Source: an uncultured Ruminococcus sp.
GTDB taxonomy: Bacteria > Bacillota > Clostridia > Oscillospirales > Acutalibacteraceae
Assembly: GCA_902794395.1 (NCBI GenBank)
Contig: CADBHB010000014.1
Coordinates: 1-58,248 of the forward strand
Reading direction: 5' to 3'
DNA: 58,248 nucleotides
Within the stretch, counting starts at the first letter, position 1; each line of letters begins with the position of its first letter. The notes beneath the pieces were generated by a model that saw only the letters and a program-made list of their open reading frames with translations, did not search any database and had not been told where the DNA came from. Both the position numbers and the translations under genes were made by a program. Shown piece after piece: positions 9,896 through 18,218 of this stretch.

Positions 9896-12800
9896 ATGAT
9901 CGACAATAACGTTTTTGATTCCATTAAAATCGGCCTTGCTTCCCCCGAACAGATCCGTGCCTGGTCTTACGGCGAGGTAAAAAAGCCCGAAACCATCAAC
10001 TACCGCACCCTCAAGCCCGAGCGCGAGGGACTGTTCTGCGAGCGCATTTTCGGTCCTACAAAGGACTGGGAGTGCCACTGCGGAAAATATAAAAGAATCC
10101 GCTTCAAGGGAAAGATCTGCGACCGCTGCGGCGTCGAGGTCACCCGTTCCAAGGTTAGAAGAGAGCGCATGGGCCACATCGAGCTCGCCGCTCCCGTATC
10201 CCACATCTGGTACTTCAAGGGCATACCCTCCCGCATCGCTTTGATGCTGGACATCTCTCCCAAGCTGCTGGAGAACGTGCTCTACTTCTCCCAGTACATC
10301 GTCACCGATCCCGGCGACTGCCGCGATCTGTCAAAGTACCAGTGCCTTTCCGAAGCCGAATACAACGATATGCGCGAGAAGTACGAGGATGACTTCCAGG
10401 CGGGCATGGGCGCCGAGTCCATCAAAAAGCTGCTTGAGGAGATCGACCTCGAAGCGCTGTCCGCGCAGCTTCGCGAGGAGCTCGAGGCGGCTTCGGGACA
10501 GAAGCGCATCCGCCTGCTCAAGCGCCTCGACGTGGTAGAGAGCTTCCGCATCTCGGGCAACCGCCCCGAGTGGATGATCCTCGACGTCGTTCCGGTCATC
10601 CCGCCCGACATCCGCCCGATGGTACAGCTCGACGGCGGACGCTTCGCGACCAGCGACCTCAACGACCTCTACCGCCGCGTTATCAACCGAAACAACCGTC
10701 TTAAAAAGCTGCTCGAGCTCAACGCTCCCGAAATCATCATCCGCAACGAAAAGCGTATGCTGCAGGAGTCTGTTGACGCCCTTATCGACAACGGCAGACG
10801 CGGCAGACCCGTAACCGGCCCCAACAACCGCGCGCTCAAGTCGCTCTCCGACATGCTCAAGGGCAAGCAGGGACGCTTCCGTCAAAACCTGCTCGGCAAG
10901 CGCGTCGACTATTCGGGACGTTCCGTTATCGTCGTCGGCCCTGAGCTTAAAATCTATCAGTGCGGTCTTCCCAAGGAGATGGCGCTGGAGCTGTTCAAGC
11001 CCTTCGTTATGAAGCGTCTGGTGGAAACCAAGGCCGAGCAGAACATAAAATCCGCACGTAAAGCCGTAGAGCGCGCCAAGGATGACGTTTGGGACGCTCT
11101 GGAGGTCGTAATCAAGGGTCATCCCGTAATGCTCAACCGTGCGCCAACCCTTCACCGTCTGGGCATCCAGGCGTTCGAGCCGGTGCTCGTAGAGGGCCGC
11201 GCAATCAAGCTTCACCCGCTGGTATGTACCGCGTTCAACGCCGACTTCGACGGCGACCAAATGGCGGTTCACGTACCGCTTTCGGCTGAGGCGCAGGCGG
11301 AAGCCCGCTTCCTTATGCTCGCCGCCGGCAACCTGCTCAAGCCCTCCGACGGTCAGCCCGTCGCGGTGCCTACTCAGGATATGATCCTCGGTTCCTACTA
11401 CCTCACCCTTGATAAGCCCGGCGAACCGGGCGAGGGCAAGGTGTTCCGCAACGTGGACGAGGTCATGATGGCGTACCAGACAGGCGTAATCAGGCTGCAC
11501 TCCCGCATTAAGGTGCGCCGCGAAATGGAGATCGACGGCGTAATGCAGTCCGCTCTGGTAGAAACTACCATCGGCAAAATCATCTTCAACAATCCTATCC
11601 CTCAGGATCTGGGCTTTGTGGACAGATCTGTTAAGGAAAATAAATTCAAGTTCGAGGTCGACTTCCTCGTCGGCAAGTCGGGTCTGAAAAAGATCATCGA
11701 CGCCTGCTTCAGAAAGCACGGCACCGCCCGCACCAGCATCCTGCTGGACGACATCAAGGCGCAGGGCTACAAGTACTCGACCATCGGCGCGCTGACCGTT
11801 GCGGTATGTGACGCGGTCATCCCGCCCGAGAAAAAGGCTATCATCGCAAAGGCTGAGGAAGAGGTAGACGAGATCCGCGACGAGTACATGATGGGTGAAC
11901 GCTCCGAGGAAGAGCGCTACGAGGCTATCCTCGACATCTGGACAAAGGCGACCGAGGACGTCACCAGCGCCCTGCAAAGGAACCTTGACCGCTACAACCC
12001 GATCTACATGATGGCGGACTCCGGCGCTCGAGGCAGCATGAGCCAGATACGTCAGCTCGCGGGTATGCGCGGACTTATCGCTAACACCTCCGGTAAAACC
12101 ATCGAGATCCCCATTCGAGCCAACTACCGTGAAGGTCTTAACATTTTGGAATACTTCATCTCCTCGCGCGGTGCGCGTAAGGGTCTTGCAGATACCGCGC
12201 TGCGTACCGCCGACTCGGGTTATCTGACCCGTCGTCTGGTCGATGTTTCTCAGGAGGTCATCATCCGCGAAGAGGACTGCGGCACAACGCAGGGCCTTGA
12301 GATCTTCGACATCATCAACGGCAACACCAACTTTACCGAGGTAGAGGTCAACGAGAACAGCAAATACAACCTCGTCGGCAAATCTCTGGTTGAGGACTGC
12401 TGTGACAGCGAGGGCAACATCCTCGTTTACCGCAACACCGAGATCGACGACGATGCCGCCGACGCCATCGTCGGCTCCGGCGTAAAGACCGTTCAGGTGC
12501 GCACCGGTATCAACATCATCGAGCCGCTCAGCGAGCGCGTCATGGGCAGGTATCTGCTTGACGACTTCTGCGACGCCGACGGCAACGTGCTGATCTCCAA
12601 GGACACCCTTATCGGCGAGCCCGAGGCAAAGATCATCGCCGCTTCCCGCGTCAAAAAGGTAACCATCCGCTCCATTCTGGAGTGCCGCGCAAAGCACGGC
12701 GCCTGCCGCAAGTGCTACGGCTCCAACCTGGCTAACCGCCAGCCCGTCACCGTAGGTGAGGCGGTCGGCATCATCGCCGCCCAGTCCATCGGTGAGCCCG

Positions 12801-13633
12801 GTACCCAGCTGACGATGCGTACCTTCCATACGGGCGGCGTAGCCGGCGGTGAGGACATCACCCAGGGTTTGCCGCGTGTTGAGGAGCTGTTTGAGGCGAG
12901 AAAGCCCAAGAGCCTCGCCATCATCAGCGAGATCGACGGCGTGGTGCGCTTTGAGGAAATCAAGGGCGCGCGTCACGCGGTGGTATACAACACCGAAACA
13001 AGCGAGGAAAAGACATATCTTATCCCCTTCGGCTTCCGTGTTCGCGTAGGCGACGGCGACGCCGTAAAGAAGGGCGACAAGATCACCGAGGGTGCGGTTA
13101 ACCCGCACGACATCCTCGACATCCTCGGACCCGAAGCGGTAATGAACTACCTCATTTCCGAGGTACAGTCCGCCTACCGTATGCAGGGTGTTGAAATCAA
13201 CGACAAGCACATCGAGGTCATCGTACGTCAGATGATGCGCCGCGTCAAGGTCGACGACGCCGGCGACACCGGCTTTATGTCGGGTCAGATGTACGACAAG
13301 AACGAAGTGCTCTACGAAAACGAAAAGATCAAGAAGCGCATCGCTTCCGGCGAGGAGGGACTGCGTCCCGCCGAGTTCACCCAGCTGCTGCTCGGTATAA
13401 CCAAGGCAGCGTTGGCGACCGACAGCTTCCTGTCCGCCGCTTCCTTCCAGGAAACCACCAGAGTGCTCACCGACGCCGCTATCAAGGGCAAGGTCGATCC
13501 GCTGGTCGGCCTCAAGGAGAACGTGCTTATCGGTAAGGTCATCCCTGCCGGTACAGGTATGCCGCGCTACGCGGGCGTCAGGCTCGAAAGCACCAAGCCT
13601 GTTGTCGCCGAAGAGCCCGTTTTCGAGGAATGA
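9896..13633 (+). CDS. rpoC: DNA-directed RNA polymerase beta' subunit
   Basis: A 1245-residue catalytic subunit of RNA polymerase. The N-terminal zinc finger is visible ([20 protein letters not shown]), followed by the clamp, the lid region [21 protein letters not shown], and the active-site loop [12 protein letters not shown] that holds the catalytic Mg. The trigger-loop/bridge-helix region includes [23 protein letters not shown]. The second zinc site is [17 protein letters not shown]. The C-terminus [31 protein letters not shown] is standard. AAGGAGGAAGT precedes the start, and it is co-transcribed with rpoB. Confidence 0.98.
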   Translation: MIDNNVFDSIKIGLASPEQIRAWSYGEVKKPETINYRTLKPEREGLFCERIFGPTKDWECHCGKYKRIRFKGKICDRCGVEVTRSKVRRERMGHIELAAPVSHIWYFKGIPSRIALMLDISPKLLENVLYFSQYIVTDPGDCRDLSKYQCLSEAEYNDMREKYEDDFQAGMGAESIKKLLEEIDLEALSAQLREELEAASGQKRIRLLKRLDVVESFRISGNRPEWMILDVVPVIPPDIRPMVQLDGGRFATSDLNDLYRRVINRNNRLKKLLELNAPEIIIRNEKRMLQESVDALIDNGRRGRPVTGPNNRALKSLSDMLKGKQGRFRQNLLGKRVDYSGRSVIVVGPELKIYQCGLPKEMALELFKPFVMKRLVETKAEQNIKSARKAVERAKDDVWDALEVVIKGHPVMLNRAPTLHRLGIQAFEPVLVEGRAIKLHPLVCTAFNADFDGDQMAVHVPLSAEAQAEARFLMLAAGNLLKPSDGQPVAVPTQDMILGSYYLTLDKPGEPGEGKVFRNVDEVMMAYQTGVIRLHSRIKVRREMEIDGVMQSALVETTIGKIIFNNPIPQDLGFVDRSVKENKFKFEVDFLVGKSGLKKIIDACFRKHGTARTSILLDDIKAQGYKYSTIGALTVAVCDAVIPPEKKAIIAKAEEEVDEIRDEYMMGERSEEERYEAILDIWTKATEDVTSALQRNLDRYNPIYMMADSGARGSMSQIRQLAGMRGLIANTSGKTIEIPIRANYREGLNILEYFISSRGARKGLADTALRTADSGYLTRRLVDVSQEVIIREEDCGTTQGLEIFDIINGNTNFTEVEVNENSKYNLVGKSLVEDCCDSEGNILVYRNTEIDDDAADAIVGSGVKTVQVRTGINIIEPLSERVMGRYLLDDFCDADGNVLISKDTLIGEPEAKIIAASRVKKVTIRSILECRAKHGACRKCYGSNLANRQPVTVGEAVGIIAAQSIGEPGTQLTMRTFHTGGVAGGEDITQGLPRVEELFEARKPKSLAIISEIDGVVRFEEIKGARHAVVYNTETSEEKTYLIPFGFRVRVGDGDAVKKGDKITEGAVNPHDILDILGPEAVMNYLISEVQSAYRMQGVEINDKHIEVIVRQMMRRVKVDDAGDTGFMSGQMYDKNEVLYENEKIKKRIASGEEGLRPAEFTQLLLGITKAALATDSFLSAASFQETTRVLTDAAIKGKVDPLVGLKENVLIGKVIPAGTGMPRYAGVRLESTKPVVAEEPVFEE

Positions 13634-13650
13634 TCTCTTAGCGTATAATC

Positions 13651-13680
13651 AAAGGAGCTGCCGCGCGGCAGCTCCTTTTG
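13651..13680 (+). terminator. rpoBC terminator
   Basis: Fourteen-bp near-perfect stem AAAGGAGCTGCCGC/GCGGCAGCTCCTTT followed by TTG, 18 bases after the rpoC stop. Confidence 0.85.
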
Positions 13681-13713
13681 CGTTTTGAGTTTAGCGTTGA
13701 TATGCTGAAAGGT

Positions 13714-13747
13714 GAAACGCCGTGCATCTTGCGATACACGGCGTTTC
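13714..13747. other. Second hairpin in the rpoC-lexA gap
   Basis: Perfect 11-bp stem GAAACGCCGTG/CACGGCGTTTC with a 12-base loop. There is no clear T run, so it is not a typical terminator. It lies in a 370-base gap that otherwise holds the terminator, one tiny ORF and the lexA promoter. Confidence 0.55.
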
Positions 13748-13778
13748 GTTGGTCTGTAAAAAATGAGGGGGTACAATT

Positions 13779-13805
13779 ATGAGCCTCTGTGGCGGCCCAT
13801 ATTGA
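13779..13805 (+). other. Possible 8-codon ORF with strong ribosome site
   Basis: ATG at 13779 is preceded by GAGGGGG eight bases upstream and encodes MSLCGGPY before TGA. A second purine-rich GAGGAGGG overlaps the stop. It could be a leader peptide or chance; there is no comparative support here. Confidence 0.25.
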
Positions 13806-13942
13806 GGAGGGTAGAACAATATACTCGACGGTTGCGGTATCCGTCTTTTGAGTACGGTTATATTAAACACCTTATTTATGAAAACTGCGTGAAATCAAAT
13901 TGAATTTGTGTTGAATCTTTAAAAAAATCTTTAAAAACGCTA

Positions 13943-13981
13943 GAATAAATGTTTGATTTTTGTAATAAGATATGATATAAT
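13943..13981 (+). promoter_or_regulatory. lexA promoter with overlapping LexA-like operator
   Basis: TTGATT at 13953-13958, 17-bp spacer, TATAAT at 13976-13981. GAATAAATGTTT at 13943-13954 differs by one base from the clostridial LexA box GAACNNNNGTTT/C and overlaps the first bases of the -35. This position fits autorepression, but the operator call rests on one imperfect match. Confidence 0.5.
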
Positions 13982-14003
13982 AGCCGTAAAGGCAGGTGTC
14001 GTT

Positions 14004-14594
14004 ATGAAACCGTTAAGCAAGAATCAGCAAAAGATCCTTGAATACCTCAAAAAATGCTCTGCGGAAGGCAGAGTGCCCTCTGTGCGCGAGATCTGCGACG
14101 AGGTGGGACTCAGCTCTACCTCCACAGTTCACCACCATCTGGGCGCGCTGGAGGAAAAGGGCTTCATCGTGCGCGAGCACGGCGTAAACCGCTGTATTCG
14201 CATAACCGGCGAGGAAAAAAGCACCAGCGTGCCGGTAATGGGCCGCGTGGCGGCGGGCAATCCCATAGTGGCTATCGAGGACATCGAGTGCTATGTGCCC
14301 GTGCCGGAGCAGCTGAGCCGCGGCAGAGAGCTGTTCGCGCTGCGCGTACAGGGCGAAAGCATGATAAACGCCGGCATCCTTGACAACGACATCGTTATCG
14401 TCAACCGCACCCCTGTAGCGGAAAACGGCGAGATAGTTGTGGCGCTGGTGGATGATTCGGCTACGGTAAAACGGTTTTACAAGGAGGACGGTCACTTCCG
14501 TCTTCAGCCCGAAAACGACAGCTTTGAGCCGATAATCGTCGACGAGGTCATCCTGCTGGGCAAGGTGATCTCGCTCGTGAGAAACTATGATTAG
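14004..14594 (+). CDS. lexA: LexA repressor (SOS response)
   Basis: A 196-residue transcriptional repressor that cleaves itself when RecA is active. Residues 1-65 form the winged helix domain with SVREICDEVGLSSTSTVHHHL. The linker contains the scissile Ala84-Gly85 in RVAAGNP. The S24 peptidase part has Ser119 in VQGESM and Lys156 in ATVKRFY as the catalytic dyad. I start at ATG 14004 because it opens with the conserved MKPLSKNQQKILEYL and lies just downstream of the promoter; an in-frame ATG at 13953 lies inside the -35 region and is not credible. The ribosome site (AGGTG) is modest. The LOG gene follows after 13 bases. Confidence 0.93.
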   Translation: MKPLSKNQQKILEYLKKCSAEGRVPSVREICDEVGLSSTSTVHHHLGALEEKGFIVREHGVNRCIRITGEEKSTSVPVMGRVAAGNPIVAIEDIECYVPVPEQLSRGRELFALRVQGESMINAGILDNDIVIVNRTPVAENGEIVVALVDDSATVKRFYKEDGHFRLQPENDSFEPIIVDEVILLGKVISLVRNYD

Positions 14595-14607
14595 AAGGTT
14601 TGCGTAA

Positions 14608-15174
14608 ATGAAACATATATGTGTGTTTGGCTCGTCAAGCGAGAGCATAGAGCGCCTGTATCTGGACAACGCCGAAGAGCTGGGCGCCGCTTTGGTGCGG
14701 CGCGGCTACAGCGTGGTCTACGGTGCGGGAAAATACGGAATAATGGGCGCTGTCGCGCGCGGAGTTAAAGCCGAGGGCGGCGAGCTTTTGGGTGTAAGTC
14801 CGGACTTTTTCACCGAGCTGGACGTGTTGACCGAGGACTACGGCGAGCTGTTGCTCACACCCACCATGCGCGAGCGCAAGGCGGTCATGGAGGACAAAGC
14901 CGACGCTTTCGTTATCTGCGCCGGCGGCATCGGCACGCTGGAGGAGTTTTTTGAGGTAATAACCCTAAAGCAGCTCGGCAGGCACAATAAGCCCATCATC
15001 ATCCTCAATACCAACGGCTTCTACGACCCGATGATCGATATGATGGACCGTTCGGTCGCCGAAAACTTTATGTCGCACAACATCCACAAGCTTTACTCGG
15101 TGGCTTCGTCCGTCGACGAGGTATTTGACCTGCTCGAAAACTACACGCCCTTTGGCTACAACAAATACGACTGA
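14608..15174 (+). CDS. LOG-family Rossmann protein (TIGR00730)
   Basis: A 188-residue protein of the LOG/lysine-decarboxylase-like family. Characterised members hydrolyse nucleoside 5'-monophosphates to base and ribose 5-phosphate. Visible are VFGSSS near the N-terminus, GYSVVYGAGKYGIMGAVARG, MRERKAVM, and AGGIGTLEEFFEVITLKQLG, the family's PGGxGTxxE site with Pro replaced by Ala. Its physiological substrate in Clostridia is unknown. It overlaps no gene but is close behind lexA, so it may be co-transcribed and thus SOS-linked. DUF6472 follows after 11 bases. Confidence 0.85.
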   Translation: MKHICVFGSSSESIERLYLDNAEELGAALVRRGYSVVYGAGKYGIMGAVARGVKAEGGELLGVSPDFFTELDVLTEDYGELLLTPTMRERKAVMEDKADAFVICAGGIGTLEEFFEVITLKQLGRHNKPIIILNTNGFYDPMIDMMDRSVAENFMSHNIHKLYSVASSVDEVFDLLENYTPFGYNKYD

Positions 15175-15185
15175 CGGAGGCGCCT

Positions 15186-15356
15186 ATGGATCGCTGCGAA
15201 CAGTGCTCGCACTACGTCGTCGACGAGGAATTCGGCGACTACTGCGACGTCAACCTCGACGAGGATGAAATGGAAAAATTCCTCACCCAAAACGTACAAA
15301 ACTGCCACTATTTCCAATTCTACGACGAATACAAGATCGTCAGAAAACAGAACTAG
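15186..15356 (+). CDS. DUF6472-type small cysteine protein
   Basis: A 56-residue protein starting MDRCEQCSHYVVDEEFGDYC and ending KIVRKQN. It has four Cys in a CxxC...C...C arrangement (residues about 4, 7, 20 and 41), which suggests metal binding. The pattern, with DVNLDEDEME in the middle, matches the clostridial DUF6472 family of unknown function. GGAGG lies five bases before the ATG. It is the third gene of the lexA-LOG-DUF6472 string, 11 bases after the LOG gene. Short length and very acidic centre argue for a cytoplasmic role. No function is known to me. Confidence 0.8.
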   Translation: MDRCEQCSHYVVDEEFGDYCDVNLDEDEMEKFLTQNVQNCHYFQFYDEYKIVRKQN

Positions 15357-15400
15357 TGCTCCAAAGGCGGAGAAAGTGCTCACCGGCACCCGTCGCTTTT
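15357..15400. repeat. Repeat B: partial copy of the CCGCC...GGCGG family
   Basis: Starting one base after the DUF6472 stop, the sequence has CCAAAGGCGGAGAAAG, then a linker GTGCTCACCGGCAC with a small palindrome, then a degenerate CCGTCGCTTTT. It is the right half of one unit of the family seen in array A. Confidence 0.65.
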
Positions 15401-15421
15401 CTTCAACTATCAAAAGACTGC

Positions 15422-15462
15422 AAAAAAGACCGGCTGATTTCAAATCAGACCGATCTTTTTTT
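15422..15462. terminator. Bidirectional terminator between convergent genes
   Basis: Imperfect long stem (GACCGGCTGATTT paired with AAATCAGACCGATC) flanked by A run on the left and T run on the right, so it can serve both the lexA string and the L,D-transpeptidase gene. Confidence 0.7.
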
Positions 15463-15491
15463 ACAAGCGTTTTCTCTCGGCAAATTCCGCA

Positions 15492-16655
15492 TTACTCAAC
15501 CGTCACCGTTACGGTCGTTTCGGCGCTGCGGTGCAGTCCGTCGGTTATGCGGTAGGTCACGCGGTAGGTCCCGGGGCGGTCGGGGTCTACGTTGCCTATG
15601 ACCTCCATTTGATCGCTCACATCGGTGCCGCAGGAGTCAAAGGCGGCAACGCCCTCGTGCGGGTCGAAGCTGTTGCCCTTTTGCAGCGTTACGTCCTTCG
15701 CGCCTGTTATCTGCGGTGTCTTGCCGCGGTAGGGGTTCTCGGGGTCGCGGTCGGTGGGATCCCAGCCGATGTTGTGGTCGGAGATCTTTATCATCTCGGG
15801 CTTGCCCAAAGGACCCAAGTCGTCGCTGTCAAATATTTTGATAACGGTGTCGGCGGCGCAGTTGTCGCAAATCCATTGGCAATCCGACGCAGACATCCGC
15901 ACGCAGCCCTTTGAGGCGGGCGTGCCGAGCTTGTTGAATTCGTAGGTTTTTATGGTGTCCTTTGAAAGGTCGTTATATGGAACGCTGTGAAACAGCAGGT
16001 CGTCCGAAAATGCGCTGGCGTATTGACCGAACACGTTGTTTACCAGCGGGTGCCATTCGGTGTGCGAGTAGATGTAGAATGTGCCGATTGTGGTGCTGTT
16101 GTTTATGCCGCAGGAGCAGATCATCGCCCGCACGGGGACGGTGTATTCTCCGTTTTCATCGTAGGTGTACACGGTAACCACGTTTTGACTGCGGTTTACG
16201 TGTATCTCAAAGGGCAGCCGTCCGCTCTTGTCCTTCAGGTTGCGCGTCAGCTGTTCGCTGTTGGCTGTTATTGCGCCGGAATAGGGGTCGTAACTTACCG
16301 ATGTGTCGGCAGCCTGCGCCCTTACATAAAAGCGCTTCACACGGCCGTCCGACAGTTGCGCGGATACGATGGCGTCGCCGGTCATCAGCGCGTCAACTCT
16401 GCCGCCGCAGTCTACGCTGACTGCCTGCTCGTTGCCGCTGCTCCACTGCTCAACAGCCGCCTGGTCCTCTTCATTCAGGGGCAGCACCGCGCAGTCGCCT
16501 ATATCAAGCGTAGCCATCGCCTCGTCGTTGGTAGAGGCGGAGTCGCGGGTGGCGGCGCTTGGCGAGGGTGAAAGGGCGTCCTTGAGAAACAGCGCGCCGA
16601 AAACACAGCACAGCACGACCGACAGCCCGATCAAGCCGATGTACACCTTTTTCAC
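15492..16655 (-). CDS. L,D-transpeptidase (YkuD) with C-terminal Ig-like domain
   Basis: Membrane-anchored cell-wall enzyme, 387 residues, that would form 3-3 cross-links or attach proteins to peptidoglycan. One N-terminal membrane segment (about residues 5-25) is followed by a Ser/Ala/Thr-rich linker. The YkuD domain covers about 148-275, with His223 (FHSVPY) and the catalytic Cys251 in TPASKGCVRM; Lys replaces the common His of SHGC, a known variant. The last 75 residues (ITGAKDVTLQKGNSFDPHEGV...) form an Ig-like domain of the DUF5011 type. I prefer GTG at 16655 (GGAGGG six bases away) to TTG at 16661. It has its own promoter. Confidence 0.88.
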   Translation of the reverse strand: MKKVYIGLIGLSVVLCCVFGALFLKDALSPSPSAATRDSASTNDEAMATLDIGDCAVLPLNEEDQAAVEQWSSGNEQAVSVDCGGRVDALMTGDAIVSAQLSDGRVKRFYVRAQAADTSVSYDPYSGAITANSEQLTRNLKDKSGRLPFEIHVNRSQNVVTVYTYDENGEYTVPVRAMICSCGINNSTTIGTFYIYSHTEWHPLVNNVFGQYASAFSDDLLFHSVPYNDLSKDTIKTYEFNKLGTPASKGCVRMSASDCQWICDNCAADTVIKIFDSDDLGPLGKPEMIKISDHNIGWDPTDRDPENPYRGKTPQITGAKDVTLQKGNSFDPHEGVAAFDSCGTDVSDQMEVIGNVDPDRPGTYRVTYRITDGLHRSAETTVTVTVE

Positions 16656-16726
16656 AAGCAACCCTCCCTCTTTGAATAATTCTTACAATTCTTAACAATT
16701 ATTACAATTCTTTAACCATTTCTATT

Positions 16727-16755
16727 ATTATAACGGTTTTTGGCAAAAATGGCAA
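16727..16755 (-). promoter_or_regulatory. Promoter of the L,D-transpeptidase gene
   Basis: On the minus strand TTGCCA (16755-16750), 17-bp spacer, TATAAT (16732-16727). The leader downstream (16680-16713) has several ACAATT copies at about 10-base spacing. Confidence 0.65.
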
Positions 16756-16784
16756 GTGATTTGGCAAATTTTTTTGGTGATAAA

Positions 16785-16813
16785 TTGTAAATTTGCGGGA
16801 TTTATGATACAAT
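16785..16813 (+). promoter_or_regulatory. Promoter of the DUF5662 / glycosylase pair
   Basis: TTGTAA at 16785-16790, 17-bp spacer, TACAAT at 16808-16813, 17 bases before the start codon. Confidence 0.6.
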
Positions 16814-16830
16814 ATAACACGGTGATAAAC

Positions 16831-17370
16831 ATGGCACATCCGATCAAGCACTTTAAAACCATTACAAAGCACAGACACAGGGTGATCTCGCACTGCGCAA
16901 AGGCGGGAATCCTGTGGCAGGGACTGCGTCACGACCTTTCAAAATACAGTCCCACCGAGTTTTTGCCGGGCGCGAAATACTACCAGGGCGACCGCAGCCC
17001 CAACGAAAAGGAGCGCGAGCTCTTCGGCTGCTCGCGGGCGTGGATGCACCACAAGGGCAGAAACCGCCATCATTACGAATACTGGAGCGACTACAACCCC
17101 AAGACGCGCCGTCCGGAGCCGGTGGAAATGCCGCTGCGCTACGTTATAGAGATGTTCTGCGACCGCGTTGCCGCCAGCAAGATATACAACGGCGAAGCCT
17201 ACACCGACGCCGACCCATACACCTACTTTTTGCGCATTAAGGGCAAGCACCGCATGCACGAAAACACCGAGGCGCTGCTCAACGAGCTGCTGGAGCAGCT
17301 GCGCGACGAGGGCGAGGAAAAAACCTTTGCGCATATTCGCAGGCTGCTCAAGGAGAATCGTCATGGCTGA
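16831..17370 (+). CDS. DUF5662 family protein
   Basis: A 179-residue soluble protein beginning MAHPIKHFKTITKHRHRVISHC. It matches DUF5662, with the segment GILWQGLRHDLSKYSPTEF and later RAWMHHKGRNRHHYEYW; the His and Asp pattern suggests a metal-binding, HD-like helical fold, but no activity is known. I start at ATG 16831 because the conserved sequence begins there and the in-frame upstream ATG at 16756 lies before the promoter. GGTGA provides a weak ribosome site. Its last 8 bases overlap the start of the DNA glycosylase gene, so the two are translationally coupled. Confidence 0.82.
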   Translation: MAHPIKHFKTITKHRHRVISHCAKAGILWQGLRHDLSKYSPTEFLPGAKYYQGDRSPNEKERELFGCSRAWMHHKGRNRHHYEYWSDYNPKTRRPEPVEMPLRYVIEMFCDRVAASKIYNGEAYTDADPYTYFLRIKGKHRMHENTEALLNELLEQLRDEGEEKTFAHIRRLLKENRHG

Positions 17371-17860
17371 GACCGCTAAGATCATCCACCCCATACCGCC
17401 GCTGTTCTGCGCGGAGTCACGCACCCTGATACTCGGCAGCTTTCCCTCGGTCAAGTCGCGGGAGGCGATGTTCTTTTACGGACACCCTCAAAACCGCTTT
17501 TGGCGGCTGATGGCACTACTGTACGGCGAGGAGACTCCGCTGACAGTCGAGGAGAAAAAGCGGCTCATACTTTCGCGCCGCCTGGCGCTGTGGGACACCA
17601 TACACTCCTGCACGGTCACGGGTTCGGCGGACAGCTCCATCAAGGACGTGGTGCCCAACGACTTGAGCCTTATCCTGCAAAACAGCCGCGTCGACCGCAT
17701 TTTCTGCAACGGCGCGACCTCGCACAAGCTCTATCAAAAATACATCTACCCGAAAAACGGCATAAGGGCTTTAAAACTGCCCTCCACCAGTCCCGCGAAC
17801 GCCGCGTGGTCGTTGGAGAGATTAGCAGAGGCGTGGCGCGTCATTCGGGATGATACATAG
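17363..17860 (+). CDS. DNA-deoxyinosine / uracil-family DNA glycosylase
   Basis: A 165-residue protein of the uracil-DNA glycosylase superfamily, closest in pattern to the deoxyinosine (family 6) group that removes deaminated bases in repair. Motif 1 reads LILGSFPSVKSREAMFFYGH followed by PQNRFWRL, and motif 2 is LPSTSPANAAW near residue 140. The ATG at 17363 overlaps the DUF5662 stop and GGAG lies 9-12 bases upstream. Its neighbour has no known repair role. Uracil or mismatch specificity cannot be decided from the motifs alone. Confidence 0.83.
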   Translation: MAETAKIIHPIPPLFCAESRTLILGSFPSVKSREAMFFYGHPQNRFWRLMALLYGEETPLTVEEKKRLILSRRLALWDTIHSCTVTGSADSSIKDVVPNDLSLILQNSRVDRIFCNGATSHKLYQKYIYPKNGIRALKLPSTSPANAAWSLERLAEAWRVIRDDT

Positions 17861-17885
17861 CACAGCCTTGCGTCCAAGGACGCTT

Positions 17886-18214
17886 TCGCCGCCTTTGGAT
17901 AGATGGATATAGAGAAAAAACAACGGCGGGTCAAGCCTGAAGGCTTTGACCCGCCGTTGATGACGTTACAATTTAGATGGAAGTTCTACAAAGGCGGAGA
18001 AAGTATGCTTGCATACACCGCCGTTGATGACGTTACAATTTAGATGAAAGTTCTACAAAGGCGGAGAAAGTATGCTTGCCCGCCGTTGATGACGTTACAA
18101 TTTAGATGAAAGTTCTACAAAGGCGGAGAAAGTATGCTTGCATACACCGCCGTTGATGACGTTATAATTTATATGGAAGTTTTCCGTAGGCGGACTGATG
18201 CAACGTTCCGTTGC
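17886..18214. repeat. Repeat array C with inverted first unit and end hairpin
   Basis: An inverted unit (GCCGCCTTTGG at 17888 to AACGGCGGG at 17922) meets direct units at 17951, 18018, 18080 and 18147. Direct units have the core CCGCCGTTG...CAAAGGCGG and a linker AGAAAGTATGCTTGCATACA; the third lacks CATACA-type bases of the linker and so is shorter. The junction forms a 17-bp hairpin (17922-17958). The array ends with a 6-3-6 hairpin GCAACGTTCCGTTGC at 18200-18214, next to the stop codon of the minus-strand gene. Confidence 0.85.
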
Positions 18215-18218
18215 TAAA

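Noticed and set aside
10331-13210. A 959-codon open frame antisense to rpoC
   Set aside because: Shadow of a high-GC coding gene: composition odd, no recognisable domain, and rpoC on the other strand is certain. The same holds for the 460-codon antisense frame at 7829-9211 in rpoB.
17886-18214. CRISPR array or integron attC array
   Set aside because: Repeats and linkers are both conserved, with one unit inverted; no spacer diversity, no integrase gene, and no cassettes between units.
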